A stretch of 64,000 nt of DNA from Actinomadura graeca (GCF_019175365.1 NZ_CP059572.1:434001-498000), one strand, 5' to 3'. Counted from the stretch's first letter, positions 1-8,845 are shown. Program-made: numbers and translations. Notes: generated from the sequence alone by a model not told the origin.

Positions 1-635
1 GGGTACTCGGCGTGGAACGCGGCGGCCATCTGCTTGGTGTTGTGCACGTGCGCGTTGCGCTGCGTGACGACCTGCGACACCAGCACCGCGTCGGCGTCCT
101 CGGCCTTGGCGCGCTCCACCAGCTCGGGGACGGTGACCTGCGCGCCCATGTTCACCACCTGGATCTCCCGGTAGTACTCCAGGCCCTTCTCCCCCGCGAA
201 GCCCTTGACGTTGAGGATCGCGTCGATCCCGACGGTGTGGGCGTCGGTGCCGATGCAGGCGCCGACCACGACCAGCCGCCGGTTCAGCGTCCGGCGGATC
301 GCCTGGTTAACCTCCTGCGCGGACAGCAGCGGGTACGCGCGCTCCTCCGGGACTGGGATGGACGCGTAGTCGATGAGGTGGCCCACCCTCCCGTACACGA
401 TGAAGAAGGTGAAATGGGGGCCCATCGGCTTGGCGTGCACCACGCTGGCCGGATCCAGGCCCATCTTCCCGGCCAGCTGCAAGGCGGCCGCGTCGGCGCG
501 GGGCCCGGCCGGGACCGGCAGGGTGAACGACATCTGCACCAGCCCGTCGCCGGTCGTGTCCCCGTAGGGGCGGATGACCTGCCGGGTATCCGCGGGCTCC
601 GCCGGGGTGTGCGTGCCAGGGGTCTGGACGGTCAT
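1..635 (-). CDS. kamE: Lysine 5,6-aminomutase beta subunit (partial, C-terminus beyond window start)
   Basis: Beta subunit of the adenosylcobalamin- and PLP-dependent mutase that moves the terminal amino group of lysine or beta-lysine from C6 to C5. About 211 N-terminal residues are visible; the rest lies off the window. The B12-binding DxHxxG motif is present as DAHTVG at residues 131-136. His133 matches the known cobalt ligand and Lys144 in LNVKG matches the PLP lysine of the family. The ATG overlaps the kamD stop by four bases, so the two subunits are translationally coupled and probably made in equal amounts. The cofactor residues suggest an active enzyme. Confidence 0.95.
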   Translation of the reverse strand, partial: MTVQTPGTHTPAEPADTRQVIRPYGDTTGDGLVQMSFTLPVPAGPRADAAALQLAGKMGLDPASVVHAKPMGPHFTFFIVYGRVGHLIDYASIPVPEERAYPLLSAQEVNQAIRRTLNRRLVVVGACIGTDAHTVGIDAILNVKGFAGEKGLEYYREIQVVNMGAQVTVPELVERAKAEDADAVLVSQVVTQRNAHVHNTKQMAAAFHAEY

Positions 636-2260
636 GCGTGCACCTCCTGCCCGGGACGGGCTCCGTGCGGATCCTCGCTGTCGAGGATCTCGATCGCGGG
701 ATTGAAATAGCCCTCGGCGTGCGGGACCACGCCCTCCAGGCCCTTGCCGCCGTCGGGCGGGCGGCGGGTCACGCCGAACGTCCCCTCGGCGATGGCGGTC
801 AGCAGCCCGTCCCCGGCGACGCGCTCCAGCAGCTCCACCGACTCCGACAGCACCCGCCGGGCGCGCCGGGTGATCATCCCGTCCGGGCGGGGCACGAAGT
901 CCTCGGCCAGGCCCCCGCACGCGTCGCGGACGTAGCGGACGTTCTCCAGCGCCAGGTCGCGGTCCGACAGCCACGGGGTGTGGATGCCCTCGGTCATCAT
1001 CCCGATCAGGATGATCGACTGCCCGGTCATCACTCCGGCGAGGTTGAAGAAGGCGTCCAGCAGGTACCCGGCGAAGATGTTGCCGGTCATGTGCTTGGTC
1101 GGCGGCATGTACTTCAGCGGCGCGTCCGGGAACAGCTCCCGCACCAGCTGCGCGTGCGCCAGCTCCAGCCGGAACGACTCGGGGACCGCGGGGCTGATCT
1201 CGAAGGCGTGGCCGAGGCCGAGCTGGGCGTCCGACAGGCCCGCCTCGTGCCCGAACCGCTCGTTGAGCAGCTGGCTGACGATCACCGTGTGCGCGGCGTC
1301 GACGGCGTCGGCGGTGGTGAGGTAGTTGTCCTCCCCGGTGTTGATCACGATGCCGGCGCGGGCGTGGACCTGCCGGGAGAACCGCTGGTCGATGAAGGTC
1401 CGGCGGGGGTTGATGTCACGGAAGATGATCCCGTACATGCAGTCGTTGAGCATCATGTCCAGCCGCTCCAGCCCCGCCAGGGCCGCGATCTCGGGCATGC
1501 ACAGCCCCGAGGCGTAGTTCGTCAGCCGGACGTAGCGGCCGAGCTCGCGCGACACCTCGTCCAGCGCCGCGCGCATCAGCCGGAAGTTCTCCTGCGTGGC
1601 ATACGTCCCGGCGTAGCCCTCGCGGGTGGCGCCCTCGGGCACGAAGTCCAGCAGCGACTGCCCGGTCGAGCGGATCACCGCGACGACGTCGGCGCCCTCA
1701 CGCGCGGCGGCCTGCGCCTGCGGGATGTCCTCGTAGATGTCACCGGTCGCCACGATCAGATAGATCAGCGGACGCGGCGGGTCGGCGGCGTCGCCGGGGG
1801 GCAGCTCGGCGAGCAGGCGGTCGCGCTCGGCGCGGCGGCGGTCGACGCGGGCGATGCCGTCCCTGGCCGCCCGGCGCGCCGCCTCACGGGCCTCGGCGCC
1901 CGCGGCGCCGGCGGGGAGCCGGAACGACGCCCGCCCGAGCGCGGCGTCCCGGGCGAGGTCGGCGAGCGAGCCGTAGGGGCCGTTGAGCAGTGCGTCCCAC
2001 ACCGGCAGCGCCAGGCCGTGCTCCAGCCCCACCTGGCCGGCGACGGCGTCGGCCAGATGGTTGGCCCACGGACGGCCCTCGTCGTCGGCGCCCGCCAGCC
2101 CCGCCAGCCGCAGCAGGGCCCGCTCGACCGACACCGTCGTGTGCGAGCGCGCCATCGCGATGATCGGCTCGGCGGCGCGGGCAGCCATCCGCCGCGCGGC
2201 GCGGACCACCTCCGGGTCGAGATCGAGCTTGCCCTCCGGCGCCATGCCGTCTCCCCTCAT
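632..2260 (-). CDS. kamD: Lysine 5,6-aminomutase alpha subunit
   Basis: Alpha (large) subunit of lysine 5,6-aminomutase, 542 residues, about the usual length. With KamE it forms the TIM-barrel active site that converts beta-lysine (3,6-diaminohexanoate) to 3,5-diaminohexanoate. Family blocks include RSTGQSLLDFVPEGAT near residue 196, YATQENFRLMR, and KYMPPTKHMTGNIF near residue 380. The start at 2260 gives MRGDGMAPEG; an internal ATG six codons later is an alternative. It is the first gene of a kamD-kamE transcript running off the window. kdd and kamA, which act on the same pathway, lie 5.5-8 kb away on the other side of unrelated genes. Confidence 0.95.
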   Translation of the reverse strand: MRGDGMAPEGKLDLDPEVVRAARRMAARAAEPIIAMARSHTTVSVERALLRLAGLAGADDEGRPWANHLADAVAGQVGLEHGLALPVWDALLNGPYGSLADLARDAALGRASFRLPAGAAGAEAREAARRAARDGIARVDRRRAERDRLLAELPPGDAADPPRPLIYLIVATGDIYEDIPQAQAAAREGADVVAVIRSTGQSLLDFVPEGATREGYAGTYATQENFRLMRAALDEVSRELGRYVRLTNYASGLCMPEIAALAGLERLDMMLNDCMYGIIFRDINPRRTFIDQRFSRQVHARAGIVINTGEDNYLTTADAVDAAHTVIVSQLLNERFGHEAGLSDAQLGLGHAFEISPAVPESFRLELAHAQLVRELFPDAPLKYMPPTKHMTGNIFAGYLLDAFFNLAGVMTGQSIILIGMMTEGIHTPWLSDRDLALENVRYVRDACGGLAEDFVPRPDGMITRRARRVLSESVELLERVAGDGLLTAIAEGTFGVTRRPPDGGKGLEGVVPHAEGYFNPAIEILDSEDPHGARPGQEVHA

Positions 2261-2596
2261 GCGGCCGCCCTCTCAGGCCGGTCACTGGCAATCGTCCTTG
2301 TCGGCGACTCTCCTACAAGAGATCTTCCGGCATTCGCCCCGGAATACACAAGAACTCTCACTTCACCTCAAGGGCACGGTGATCGGCCACCTCCCGCCCT
2401 TACACCGCCGCGCCGGTCGCCAAACACGACCGGCCGGGACGTCCCGCCAGAGCCCCCTCCCCCTGCCGTCCAATTCCCTCACCGAAAGGTGATGACCTGC
2501 TCACGCCACGCTAGTAGACACGCAAAGTGAATCTATAATCACTTGACGTGACGGCGGCCGGCAAGCGGCCTCCCGAGACCCGATCCAGGGAGGGTC
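2261..2596. promoter_or_regulatory. Intergenic region with divergent promoters for kamDE and the DUF4239 gene
   Basis: This 336-base gap is less GC-rich than its flanks and holds no convincing gene. On the minus strand CTCTTGTA (2314-2321) followed downstream by GCCGAC (2300-2305) resembles a motif in the kdd/kamA gap. On the plus strand a perfect TATAAT lies at 2534-2539 inside an inverted repeat AAGTGA-N8-TCACTT (2525-2544). A strong ribosome site (AGGGAGG) precedes the ATG at 2597. The centre (2340-2500) shows nothing I can name. Confidence 0.6.
2525..2544 (+). promoter_or_regulatory. TATAAT promoter embedded in an inverted repeat (probable operator)
   Basis: AAGTGA and TCACTT are inverted arms separated by eight bases that contain most of a consensus -10 box (TATAAT, 2534-2539). 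A repressor bound here would occlude the -10, so transcription of the DUF4239/proline-rich pair is probably regulated. The AT-rich block is conspicuous in this genome. The binding protein is unknown. Confidence 0.5.
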
Positions 2597-3367
2597 ATGA
2601 TCGTATATATCCTGGCGTCGGCCTGCGCCATCACCGTGGTGCTGATCGCCAGCGGCCTCTTCCGGCGGCTGCGGCACGGCCTCGACGACTCCGCCCCCGA
2701 CGGCCCCAGCATCTCCCACGCCGGCGGGATGCTGTCGGCGCTGTTCCTCATCGCCCTCGCCATCGCCATCGTCGTGCCCTGGACCACCGCCGACGCCGCC
2801 CGCGGCAACACCTTCGCCGAGACCCAGTCCATCACCGAGGCGTACTGGGTCGCCGGGCAGCTCCCGGCCGCCGACGCGATGCGGACCCGCATCGCCCTGC
2901 GCGGCTACTCCGACCTCGTCCGCGGCCCCGAATGGCGCCTCATGCGCGACAAGGGCCGGCTCAGCCCCGACGGCTGGACCCGCCTGGACCGGCTGCGCCG
3001 CGACGCCGTCGCCCTGCGTCCCCGCAACGACCAGGCCCGGGAGGCCCGCGGCGCGCTCCTCGGCTACATCGCCGAGATCTCCGCCGCCCGGCGCCAGCGG
3101 GAGATGGACGCCCGCACCACCCCGCCCGTGGGCCTGCTGATCCTCACCCTGATCACCGGGACCACCGTCATCCTGCTGCCGTTCATGGCGGGCAGCAGGC
3201 CGCGCGGCACGGCGCTCCTCCCCCTGGGCCTGATGGCGGCGCTGCTCGCCACCGCCGTCTACCTCACCATCGACATCTCCCACCCGTTCAGCGGTGCCCT
3301 GGCCGTGTCCCCGGAAGCCTTCGACGACCTGCAGGGCGACCTGCAGCGGATCTCCGGAGGCGGATGA
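2597..3367 (+). CDS. DUF4239 (bestrophin-like) membrane protein
   Basis: A 256-residue integral membrane protein. It has an N-terminal segment (about 1-22), a second at 43-63 and a pair near 175-225, with a soluble Arg-rich middle. This layout and the central sequence match the DUF4239 bestrophin-like family, whose function is not established. An AGGGAGG ribosome site sits just before the ATG. Its stop overlaps the start of the next gene (ATGA), so it is translationally coupled to a proline-rich surface protein. A TATAAT promoter inside an inverted repeat lies about 60 bases upstream. Channel activity is only a guess from the family name. Confidence 0.75.
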   Translation: MIVYILASACAITVVLIASGLFRRLRHGLDDSAPDGPSISHAGGMLSALFLIALAIAIVVPWTTADAARGNTFAETQSITEAYWVAGQLPAADAMRTRIALRGYSDLVRGPEWRLMRDKGRLSPDGWTRLDRLRRDAVALRPRNDQAREARGALLGYIAEISAARRQREMDARTTPPVGLLILTLITGTTVILLPFMAGSRPRGTALLPLGLMAALLATAVYLTIDISHPFSGALAVSPEAFDDLQGDLQRISGGG

Positions 3368-4248
3368 TCATGCGCCGCGCCCCCTCCTCCCGGCCCTCCG
3401 CCCTGCGCGCCGCGGTGATCCTGCCCGCCGCCGTCGCGGGCACACTGGCGCTCCCGCAATGCGCGCTCGCCGCCGCCCCCGACCCGGCACCCGCACCCGG
3501 GGAAGCCCAGAACCCGGCGCCACTTCCAGAGCCCGCCCCGCGGCCAGAGCCCCACCCACGGTCAGAGCCGACTCACTCCGACCCGGCACCGTCGAAACCG
3601 GCACCGCTGAAACAGATACCGCTGACGCAGAAATCTCCGAAGCGGGCGCCCTCGGAACCGGCATTACTGAAGCAAGCACGAGCGAGGCAGGCAGAGCCGA
3701 AGCAGGCGGCGAGACCGCGGATCCCGGGCATATGGATCAGCCTGTGCATCGACGTGCACGTGATCGTCCACATCAGGGTGAGCATCGGCTCCCCCGGCTG
3801 CCGCGGGAAGCGACCACCGCAACCACCCCAGCCCCCTCAACCCCCTGAACCGCCACAACCCCCTGAACCACCGCAGCCGCCACAGCCGCCCGAACCGACT
3901 CCACCGGAACCGACCCCACCCCAGCCGACGCCTCCCAAGCCGACGCCCCCCAGACCCTCGGTCCCCGCACCACAACCACCGCCCGCGGCGCGGCCGAATC
4001 CACCCGTCGCCATCGCGCTCCCACCGGCCGCGTCACCGGCCGCCCGGCCCCCGGCGCGCACCCCGCAGGCGCCACCCGCCTCGGCGACGCCCCGGCCGCA
4101 CCGCCCGGCGGAGATGACGATGCGAAGCACCGACCCGCGCCTCGGCAAACGGCGGCCGCCGCGCCGCAAGCCGCTCGACACCCCCCTGGTGCTGGTGGTC
4201 ATCGCCGTCGTGATCAGCGCCGGAACGGCCCTCGTGTTCGCCCGCTGA
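3364..4248 (+). CDS. Proline-rich surface protein with signal peptide and C-terminal membrane anchor
   Basis: 294 residues, starting at the ATG that overlaps the upstream stop. An N-terminal hydrophobic stretch (about 14-35, ending CALAAAP) looks like a signal peptide. Then come a charged Pro/Lys/Glu region, a short non-repetitive core with IWISLCIDVHVIVHI and one further Cys, a long PPQPPEPP/PTPP stalk (about residues 154-205) and a Pro/Ala tail. A final 20-residue hydrophobic helix (LVLVVIAVVISAGTALVF) ends in AR. It therefore probably sits on the outer face of the membrane, spanning peptidoglycan by its stalk. I recognise no catalytic domain. Coupling to the DUF4239 gene suggests a joint job. 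Confidence 0.6.
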   Translation: MIMRRAPSSRPSALRAAVILPAAVAGTLALPQCALAAAPDPAPAPGEAQNPAPLPEPAPRPEPHPRSEPTHSDPAPSKPAPLKQIPLTQKSPKRAPSEPALLKQARARQAEPKQAARPRIPGIWISLCIDVHVIVHIRVSIGSPGCRGKRPPQPPQPPQPPEPPQPPEPPQPPQPPEPTPPEPTPPQPTPPKPTPPRPSVPAPQPPPAARPNPPVAIALPPAASPAARPPARTPQAPPASATPRPHRPAEMTMRSTDPRLGKRRPPRRKPLDTPLVLVVIAVVISAGTALVFAR

Positions 4249-4393
4249 CCCCGATGACCGACATGTCGCCCCGGCCCGACCGGCCGGGGCGGCACCGTCT
4301 CCGGCGCCGAAGCCGCGATCGCCCGCATCCTCCGCCCACCGGTGACGTGCATCGGCGGGCCGCGCCGGGCCGATGGTTCCCGGCCCTCGCCCT

Positions 4394-4412
4394 TATAGAT
4401 ACATTAGTACCC
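4394..4412 (+). promoter_or_regulatory. AT-rich promoter just upstream of the PadR gene, leaderless start
   Basis: Two overlapping -10 candidates are visible: TATAGA (4394-4399) and TACATT (4400-4405). The second lies seven bases from the ATG and there is no Shine-Dalgarno, which points to a leaderless message. TAC-N4-GTA inside this stretch (4400-4409) is a weak dyad that could be an autoregulatory PadR site. Confidence 0.4.
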
Positions 4413-4754
4413 ATGCAACGAGTGACCGGAGCGCAACTCGACATCCTTGAGGTGCTCCTGAACGCGCACTCCCGGCACGTCCGGCTCCACGGCTGGGAGA
4501 TCATGAAGATGACCCGGCGGCATGGGCCCACCGTCTACCGCGCCCTCGACCGCTTCCTCGACGCAGGCTGGGTCGAACGCGAATGGGAGACCGGCCACCC
4601 CGACGGCCGCCCGCGACGCCGCTTCTACTCCCTCTCCCCCACTGGCGCCGCCCAGGCGAGGCACGTGCTGCGGGAACGTCGCCCCAAGGCACTTCAGCGG
4701 CGGCCCGAGCGGGCACCCGGCAGTGCGATCTTCCCCGCCGGGGAGGGCACATGA
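4413..4754 (+). CDS. PadR-family winged-helix transcriptional regulator
   Basis: 113 residues. The N-terminal winged helix reads TGAQLDILEVLL, then GWEIMKMTRRHGPTVYRALDRFLDAGWVEREWE with a beta-wing (RRRFYSLSPTG) near residues 70-80, the PadR-type layout. The C-terminal dimerisation part is short. The ATG is preceded by a near-consensus promoter and no ribosome site. Its stop overlaps the ATG of the next gene by four bases, so the regulator and the small membrane protein form one unit, as is common for PadR genes paired with membrane-protein targets. The ligand is unknown. Confidence 0.8.
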   Translation: MQRVTGAQLDILEVLLNAHSRHVRLHGWEIMKMTRRHGPTVYRALDRFLDAGWVEREWETGHPDGRPRRRFYSLSPTGAAQARHVLRERRPKALQRRPERAPGSAIFPAGEGT

Positions 4755-5236
4755 GCACCACGATGGTCGCCATCACCTGCGGGATCGCAGCCGGGCTGGC
4801 CGTCACCGAGCTCAGCGCGTTCGTGGCGGTACTCGCACGGAGGATCGTCGGCTGGTCCGCGCGGCGCTCCTACGCCCACGATCCCGCAGCCGCCGAGGAA
4901 TACGCGGAAGAGTGGGCCGCCTGCATCGCAGGCCGGACCAGCAACCTTGCCAAGCTCGGTACCGCCCTCACCTTCCTCCTCCCAGCACTCGCCGCAAGCA
5001 CACGCGCAGCCGTCCGAAGGCTCCGGAAAGCACGAGCGCGGCGCACCGGTACCAGAAAAGGGAAGGCAGCGGCGGCACGGGCGACACATGCCCCACGAGA
5101 GACTGCACGGATATCCGAGGACCCAGGGCCCTCAGGCCATCTGCAAGAGCTTTGGTACGACGAGGTGAACGTGAGAAGCATTTGGGACGCCGACCCGCCT
5201 TCCTACGCACCCCGGCCAGATCTCGGCGATTCCTAG
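4751..5236 (+). CDS. Small membrane protein coupled to PadR regulator
   Basis: 161 residues. One hydrophobic helix at about 7-28 is followed by an Ala/Glu-rich helical region (SYAHDPAAAEEYAEEW), a second weakly hydrophobic segment near 68-82, and a basic tail ending in an acidic/proline stretch. No known domain recognised. The start is the ATG overlapping the PadR stop. Pairing with PadR suggests it is the regulated output, possibly a membrane-associated partner, but no function can be assigned. Confidence 0.6.
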   Translation: MSTTMVAITCGIAAGLAVTELSAFVAVLARRIVGWSARRSYAHDPAAAEEYAEEWAACIAGRTSNLAKLGTALTFLLPALAASTRAAVRRLRKARARRTGTRKGKAAAARATHAPRETARISEDPGPSGHLQELWYDEVNVRSIWDADPPSYAPRPDLGDS

Positions 5237-5398
5237 TTCGCCCATCTCCCTAGGCGTTCTCGCCGAAGAACTCTGAAGGGTCACCCATACCGCCCGGCCT
5301 CGCTCCTCGTTGTGTCCACCGCTGGCCATCACGGAACATCGTCCGGCGGTTGCGGATAGTAGTAGGACGGCAGGAACGCAGCCGCGGATGGGGGCGCC

Positions 5399-6295
5399 AT
5401 GATCTCGCCTGTCACGTCTCCGCCGCCCGGGGTCGATCTCTGCGAGGACAGCAGCTGGAATCCGATCATCGCGGCGGGCAACTGGGTGCCGGTCACCGGC
5501 GGCATCGCCGGGTTCATCTTCGCCGGGCTGATGTTCCTGCTGAGCACCAGGCCGGCCCGGCAGCGGGAGGCCGCCCGCGGGTTCACGATGCTCCTGACGG
5601 CGTTCTTCGGATTCATCTCGCTGACGTTCGTGACCGTCGCGATCTCGGGTGAGCGGGTGTGCGCCCGGGCCCACACCTCTCACGCGATCATCGGCGGCAT
5701 CCTGGCGCTGTCGCTCGTCTCGATGTGCGCCGGCCTGTCGTGGATCATCGTCGCGTTCACCAGGTTCGGGCAGGAAGCGCTCTCGTTCGCCTGTCATCTG
5801 ATCCATGCCGCCCAGGTGCTCAGTGCCGTGATGCTCGTGGTGTCCTCGACCGGCTACGTCCGCCTGATCACGGAGGATTTCGGCTTCGGCGGCGTGGAGC
5901 TGGCGATGGTCTCCGTCACGGCGGTCTTCGTGCTCGCGGGCGTCGCCCTCGGCGTGGCCGTCCGGAGGCGTCCTCTGTCGGAGAAGGCCCAGGGCCGGTT
6001 CGTCAGCGTGCTCGCGGGGGGCACGCTGGCTTACCTGGCGGTGGCATCGGTCAGTGTCGGCGTGTTCCTGTCGACCCCTTCCCGGCACTGGGTCCACACC
6101 GCCACGTGGGTCGTCCAGAGCGTGGCGTGGGGTGGGCTGGTCTCGCCGCTCCTCATCCTGCTGGTCTCCATCGGAGCCGTGGCGGGGCGCATGCCCGGCG
6201 AGAAGCCGGCGGGCTCCGCCCAGCCGGGCAAGGCGGCTGCGCCGCGGCCCCGGGAGGAGGGATCGCCCGGGGCCGCCGCGCGCGAGGCATCGTGA
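5399..6295 (+). CDS. Hypothetical polytopic membrane protein
   Basis: 298 residues with about seven predicted hydrophobic segments (near 30-47, 62-82, 97-120, 132-152, 168-188, 205-225, 238-262) and a Lys/Pro/Ala-rich cytoplasmic-looking tail. Two Cys lie near the N-terminus (DLCEDS) and after the second helix (ERVCARAH). The ATG is preceded by GGGGGCGCC, a weak ribosome site. It stands alone between the PadR pair and a convergent DUF2252 gene. I do not recognise a family and assign no function. Confidence 0.65.
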   Translation: MISPVTSPPPGVDLCEDSSWNPIIAAGNWVPVTGGIAGFIFAGLMFLLSTRPARQREAARGFTMLLTAFFGFISLTFVTVAISGERVCARAHTSHAIIGGILALSLVSMCAGLSWIIVAFTRFGQEALSFACHLIHAAQVLSAVMLVVSSTGYVRLITEDFGFGGVELAMVSVTAVFVLAGVALGVAVRRRPLSEKAQGRFVSVLAGGTLAYLAVASVSVGVFLSTPSRHWVHTATWVVQSVAWGGLVSPLLILLVSIGAVAGRMPGEKPAGSAQPGKAAAPRPREEGSPGAAAREAS

Positions 6296-6373
6296 GTCCT
6301 CATGATGTCGACCGTGGCGCGGCGGCTCCTGGGTGAGGAGGCGAACCTTTCCTCCGGGTGGGGCATCTAAGGC

Positions 6374-6412
6374 GGTGGGGGAGGGTACGGACGCGGCCCT
6401 CCCCCATCCACC
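6374..6412. terminator. Hairpin between convergent genes
   Basis: GGGGGAGGG (6377-6385) pairs with CCCTCCCCC (6397-6405), extended by GGT/ACC at the outer ends. It lies exactly between a plus-strand membrane-protein gene and the minus-strand DUF2252 stop, so it probably ends transcription from both sides. No long T tract, as is usual in actinobacteria. Confidence 0.65.
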
Positions 6413-6419
6413 GATCAGG

Positions 6420-7751
6420 TCAGAGGCCGGGGATCTGGTGGTTGCGGAAGGCGTCGACGAACAGGGCGTGGTCGGCGCGCACCACCTCGGCGTACTGGGT
6501 GCCGAACGCCACCATCGCCTCCACGAACGCCGAGTCGTCCGCGCCGATCACCGATCCGATGGCGTCCTCGACCTGGAAGCCGACCAGGGTGTGGTCGGAG
6601 TCGGTGTCGGACACGCAGTGGACCTTGGCGGTGGCGCGGCCGAGGTCGTCCAGGACCGACAGCATCTCCTCGGGCTCGGTCAGGCCGCCCCAGTCCAGGT
6701 CCTCCTCGTAGGGGGACAGTTCCTGGACGACGTAGCCGACGCCGCCGATCTGGGTGTACCCGAGCCACGGGTCGGTGTTGGCCTGCAGCGCGCGGCGCGA
6801 CACCGCGGTGCGGTGGCCGTGGTGGCGGAAGTACTCGCGGATGCGGGCGTCGTCGACGACACGGCTCGGGGCGGCGACGTTGCCCTGCTTCATCGACAGC
6901 ACCACGTCGTTCTCCAGCGCCTGGGTGCTGCCCTCCACCAGGATGTTGTAGGCCGACAGGCCCGCCGAGCCGATCCCGAACCCCGACGCGCCGACGATGT
7001 CCTTGACCTCGTAGGTGAGGCTGCCGAAGCGCTTCTCGGCCGGGATGGTGCCCAGGTACTCCTGGTAGGCGGCCTCGACCTCGGCGCGCTCGGCGCCGTC
7101 CAGGCGGCGGACTCCGGGACGGTCGCGGAACCGGCGCCCGGCCCCGTCGACCACCGTCATGCCCTCCAGCAGCCCGATCCGGGTGCCCGACATCGCTGCG
7201 ACGAGCACGTCGCGGACGTAGCCGTCGGCGGTGTCGAGGGTCAGCGCGAACCGGTGGTCGCCCTCGTGGGCGGCGAACCGGCGGACCTGGTCGACGTAGG
7301 CGCGCACGTAGGTCTCGATGAGGCGGCGGATGTCCTCGTCGGAGATCGCCTTCTGCCACGCCAGCAGCGCCAGGCTGGCCACCAGCCGCTTGACGTCCCA
7401 GGTGAAGTGGCCGACGTAGGCCTCGTCGAAGTCGTTGACGTCGAACACGAACACGCCGTCGTCGTTCATGTAGGTGCCGAAGTTCTGCGCGTGCAGGTCG
7501 CCCTGGATCCAGACGCGGGCCGTGCGCTCGTCGGCCCACGGGTCCTCGTCGCCGACGATGTCGGCGTAGAACAGGCAGGCGCTGCCGCGGTAGAAGGCGA
7601 ACGGGTCGGAGGCCATCTTGCGGAACCGGCGGCGGAACTCGGCGGGGCTTCGCTCCATCAGGTCCGAGAACGCGTCGACCAGGACGTCCACGATCTGCGC
7701 CTGGCGTTCCTTCGGGTCGCGCCCGCGCAGGTCCTCGGTGATGCTCGCCAT
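6420..7751 (-). CDS. DUF2252 family protein
   Basis: 443 residues, matching DUF2252. The family has a kinase-like fold seen in motifs such as IQGDLHAQNFGTYMND and FDVNDFDEAYVGHFTWDVKRL, which resemble the catalytic HGDxxxxN and DFD blocks of aminoglycoside-phosphotransferase-type enzymes. Both are intact here (about residues 84-120). The ATG at 7751 has a GAGGAGAG ribosome site; a longer in-frame extension has none. It follows kdd by 56 bases on the same strand and is probably co-transcribed with it. Substrate unknown. A small-molecule kinase activity is inferred from motifs only. Confidence 0.8.
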   Translation of the reverse strand: MASITEDLRGRDPKERQAQIVDVLVDAFSDLMERSPAEFRRRFRKMASDPFAFYRGSACLFYADIVGDEDPWADERTARVWIQGDLHAQNFGTYMNDDGVFVFDVNDFDEAYVGHFTWDVKRLVASLALLAWQKAISDEDIRRLIETYVRAYVDQVRRFAAHEGDHRFALTLDTADGYVRDVLVAAMSGTRIGLLEGMTVVDGAGRRFRDRPGVRRLDGAERAEVEAAYQEYLGTIPAEKRFGSLTYEVKDIVGASGFGIGSAGLSAYNILVEGSTQALENDVVLSMKQGNVAAPSRVVDDARIREYFRHHGHRTAVSRRALQANTDPWLGYTQIGGVGYVVQELSPYEEDLDWGGLTEPEEMLSVLDDLGRATAKVHCVSDTDSDHTLVGFQVEDAIGSVIGADDSAFVEAMVAFGTQYAEVVRADHALFVDAFRNHQIPGL

Positions 7752-7807
7752 CAGGCTCTCTCCTCGATGATCGGACGGCCCCGCCGGGCCGTTTCCGGTC
7801 ATTGTGC

Positions 7808-8845
7808 CTAATCGGCGGCGGCGCGGGCGGTGAACAGCGCGCGAACCGCGGGTTCCGACCTCAGCAGATCCAGCGCCATCGCGGCATGGCCGGGCACGTA
7901 CCCGTTGCCGATGAGCATCGTGACGTCCGCTGCGAGCCCCTCCGCGCCGAGCGCGGCCGCGGAGAACGAGGTGGCCATCGAGAAGAACACCACGGTGCCG
8001 CCGGGCGCGGTCGCGAGGATCGCGCCGTGCTCGCAGCCGGGCACGTCCACGCAGACGATCGTGACGTCGGCGGGGGCGCCGAGCGCCGCGGCGACCGCGA
8101 CGGGGTCGCGGGCGTCGGCGCGCACGACCGCGTCGGCGAGGCCCGAGGCCGCCAGCCGCGCCTCCTCCGCGGCGGTGGGGACCAGGCCGACCACGCGGGA
8201 CGCGCCGGCGCGGCGGGCGGCGGCCAGCGACAGCGATCCGCTCTTGCCCGCGGCGCCCAGCACCGCCACCACCGGCGGCGCCGCGCGGGCGTGGGAGGCG
8301 ACGACGCGGTGGGTGAGGGCGGGCGCGCCGCACACGTCCATCACCGACAGCGCGAGCGGCACGGGCAGGTCGCCGGGCAGGACCGCGGCGATCGAGCGGG
8401 CGAACAGGATCGCGTGGCCCTCGGCGGGGACCTGCTCGGACAGCCCGTCCCAGCGCGCCAGCCCGTCGGTCACCGCCAGCGGGGTGAGGGTGAGGGAGAC
8501 CAGGGTGGCGACGCGGTCGCCCTCCCGCAGCCCGAGCGGCGAGGCGGGCCCCGCCTCCTCGACGACCCCGACGAGCATGCCGCCCGACCCGGTGACCGGG
8601 TTGTGCATCTTGCCGCGCTCGCCGATGATCCGCAGCACCTCGGCCCTGATCGCGTCCGGGTCGCCGCCGTGCGCGGTGTGCAGCTGCCGGTAGGACGCCG
8701 CGTCCAGGTTCAGCCGCTCCACGCGGACGCGCACCTCGTCGGGGCGGATCCGCGGGTCGGTGTCCAGCCGCAGCGCGGCCTGGGGCAGCACCCCGGCGGG
8801 TTCCAGGACGCGGCGCAGGCCCGCCGCGTCGCCTTCGTCGCTCAT
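7808..8845 (-). CDS. kdd: L-erythro-3,5-diaminohexanoate dehydrogenase
   Basis: 345 residues from the ATG at 8845; a GTG two codons earlier is also possible. NAD-dependent oxidation of 3,5-diaminohexanoate to 5-amino-3-oxohexanoate, the step after lysine 5,6-aminomutase. The sequence shows a medium-chain-dehydrogenase-like N-terminal substrate domain and a Rossmann nucleotide motif VLGAAGKSGSLSLAAA near residue 190. The family marker region GKMHNPVTGSGGMLVG lies near residue 78. Its presence with kamA and kamDE identifies the pathway. It is divergent from kamA, with 124 bases between their start codons, and heads a transcript with the DUF2252 gene. Confidence 0.9.
   Translation of the reverse strand: MSDEGDAAGLRRVLEPAGVLPQAALRLDTDPRIRPDEVRVRVERLNLDAASYRQLHTAHGGDPDAIRAEVLRIIGERGKMHNPVTGSGGMLVGVVEEAGPASPLGLREGDRVATLVSLTLTPLAVTDGLARWDGLSEQVPAEGHAILFARSIAAVLPGDLPVPLALSVMDVCGAPALTHRVVASHARAAPPVVAVLGAAGKSGSLSLAAARRAGASRVVGLVPTAAEEARLAASGLADAVVRADARDPVAVAAALGAPADVTIVCVDVPGCEHGAILATAPGGTVVFFSMATSFSAAALGAEGLAADVTMLIGNGYVPGHAAMALDLLRSEPAVRALFTARAAAD

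Noticed and set aside
638..2530. 630-residue open frame opposite kamD
   Set aside because: Arg/Gly/Ala/Val-rich composition with no domain; a shadow of the GC-rich kamD gene, whose cofactor subunits and coupling are certain.
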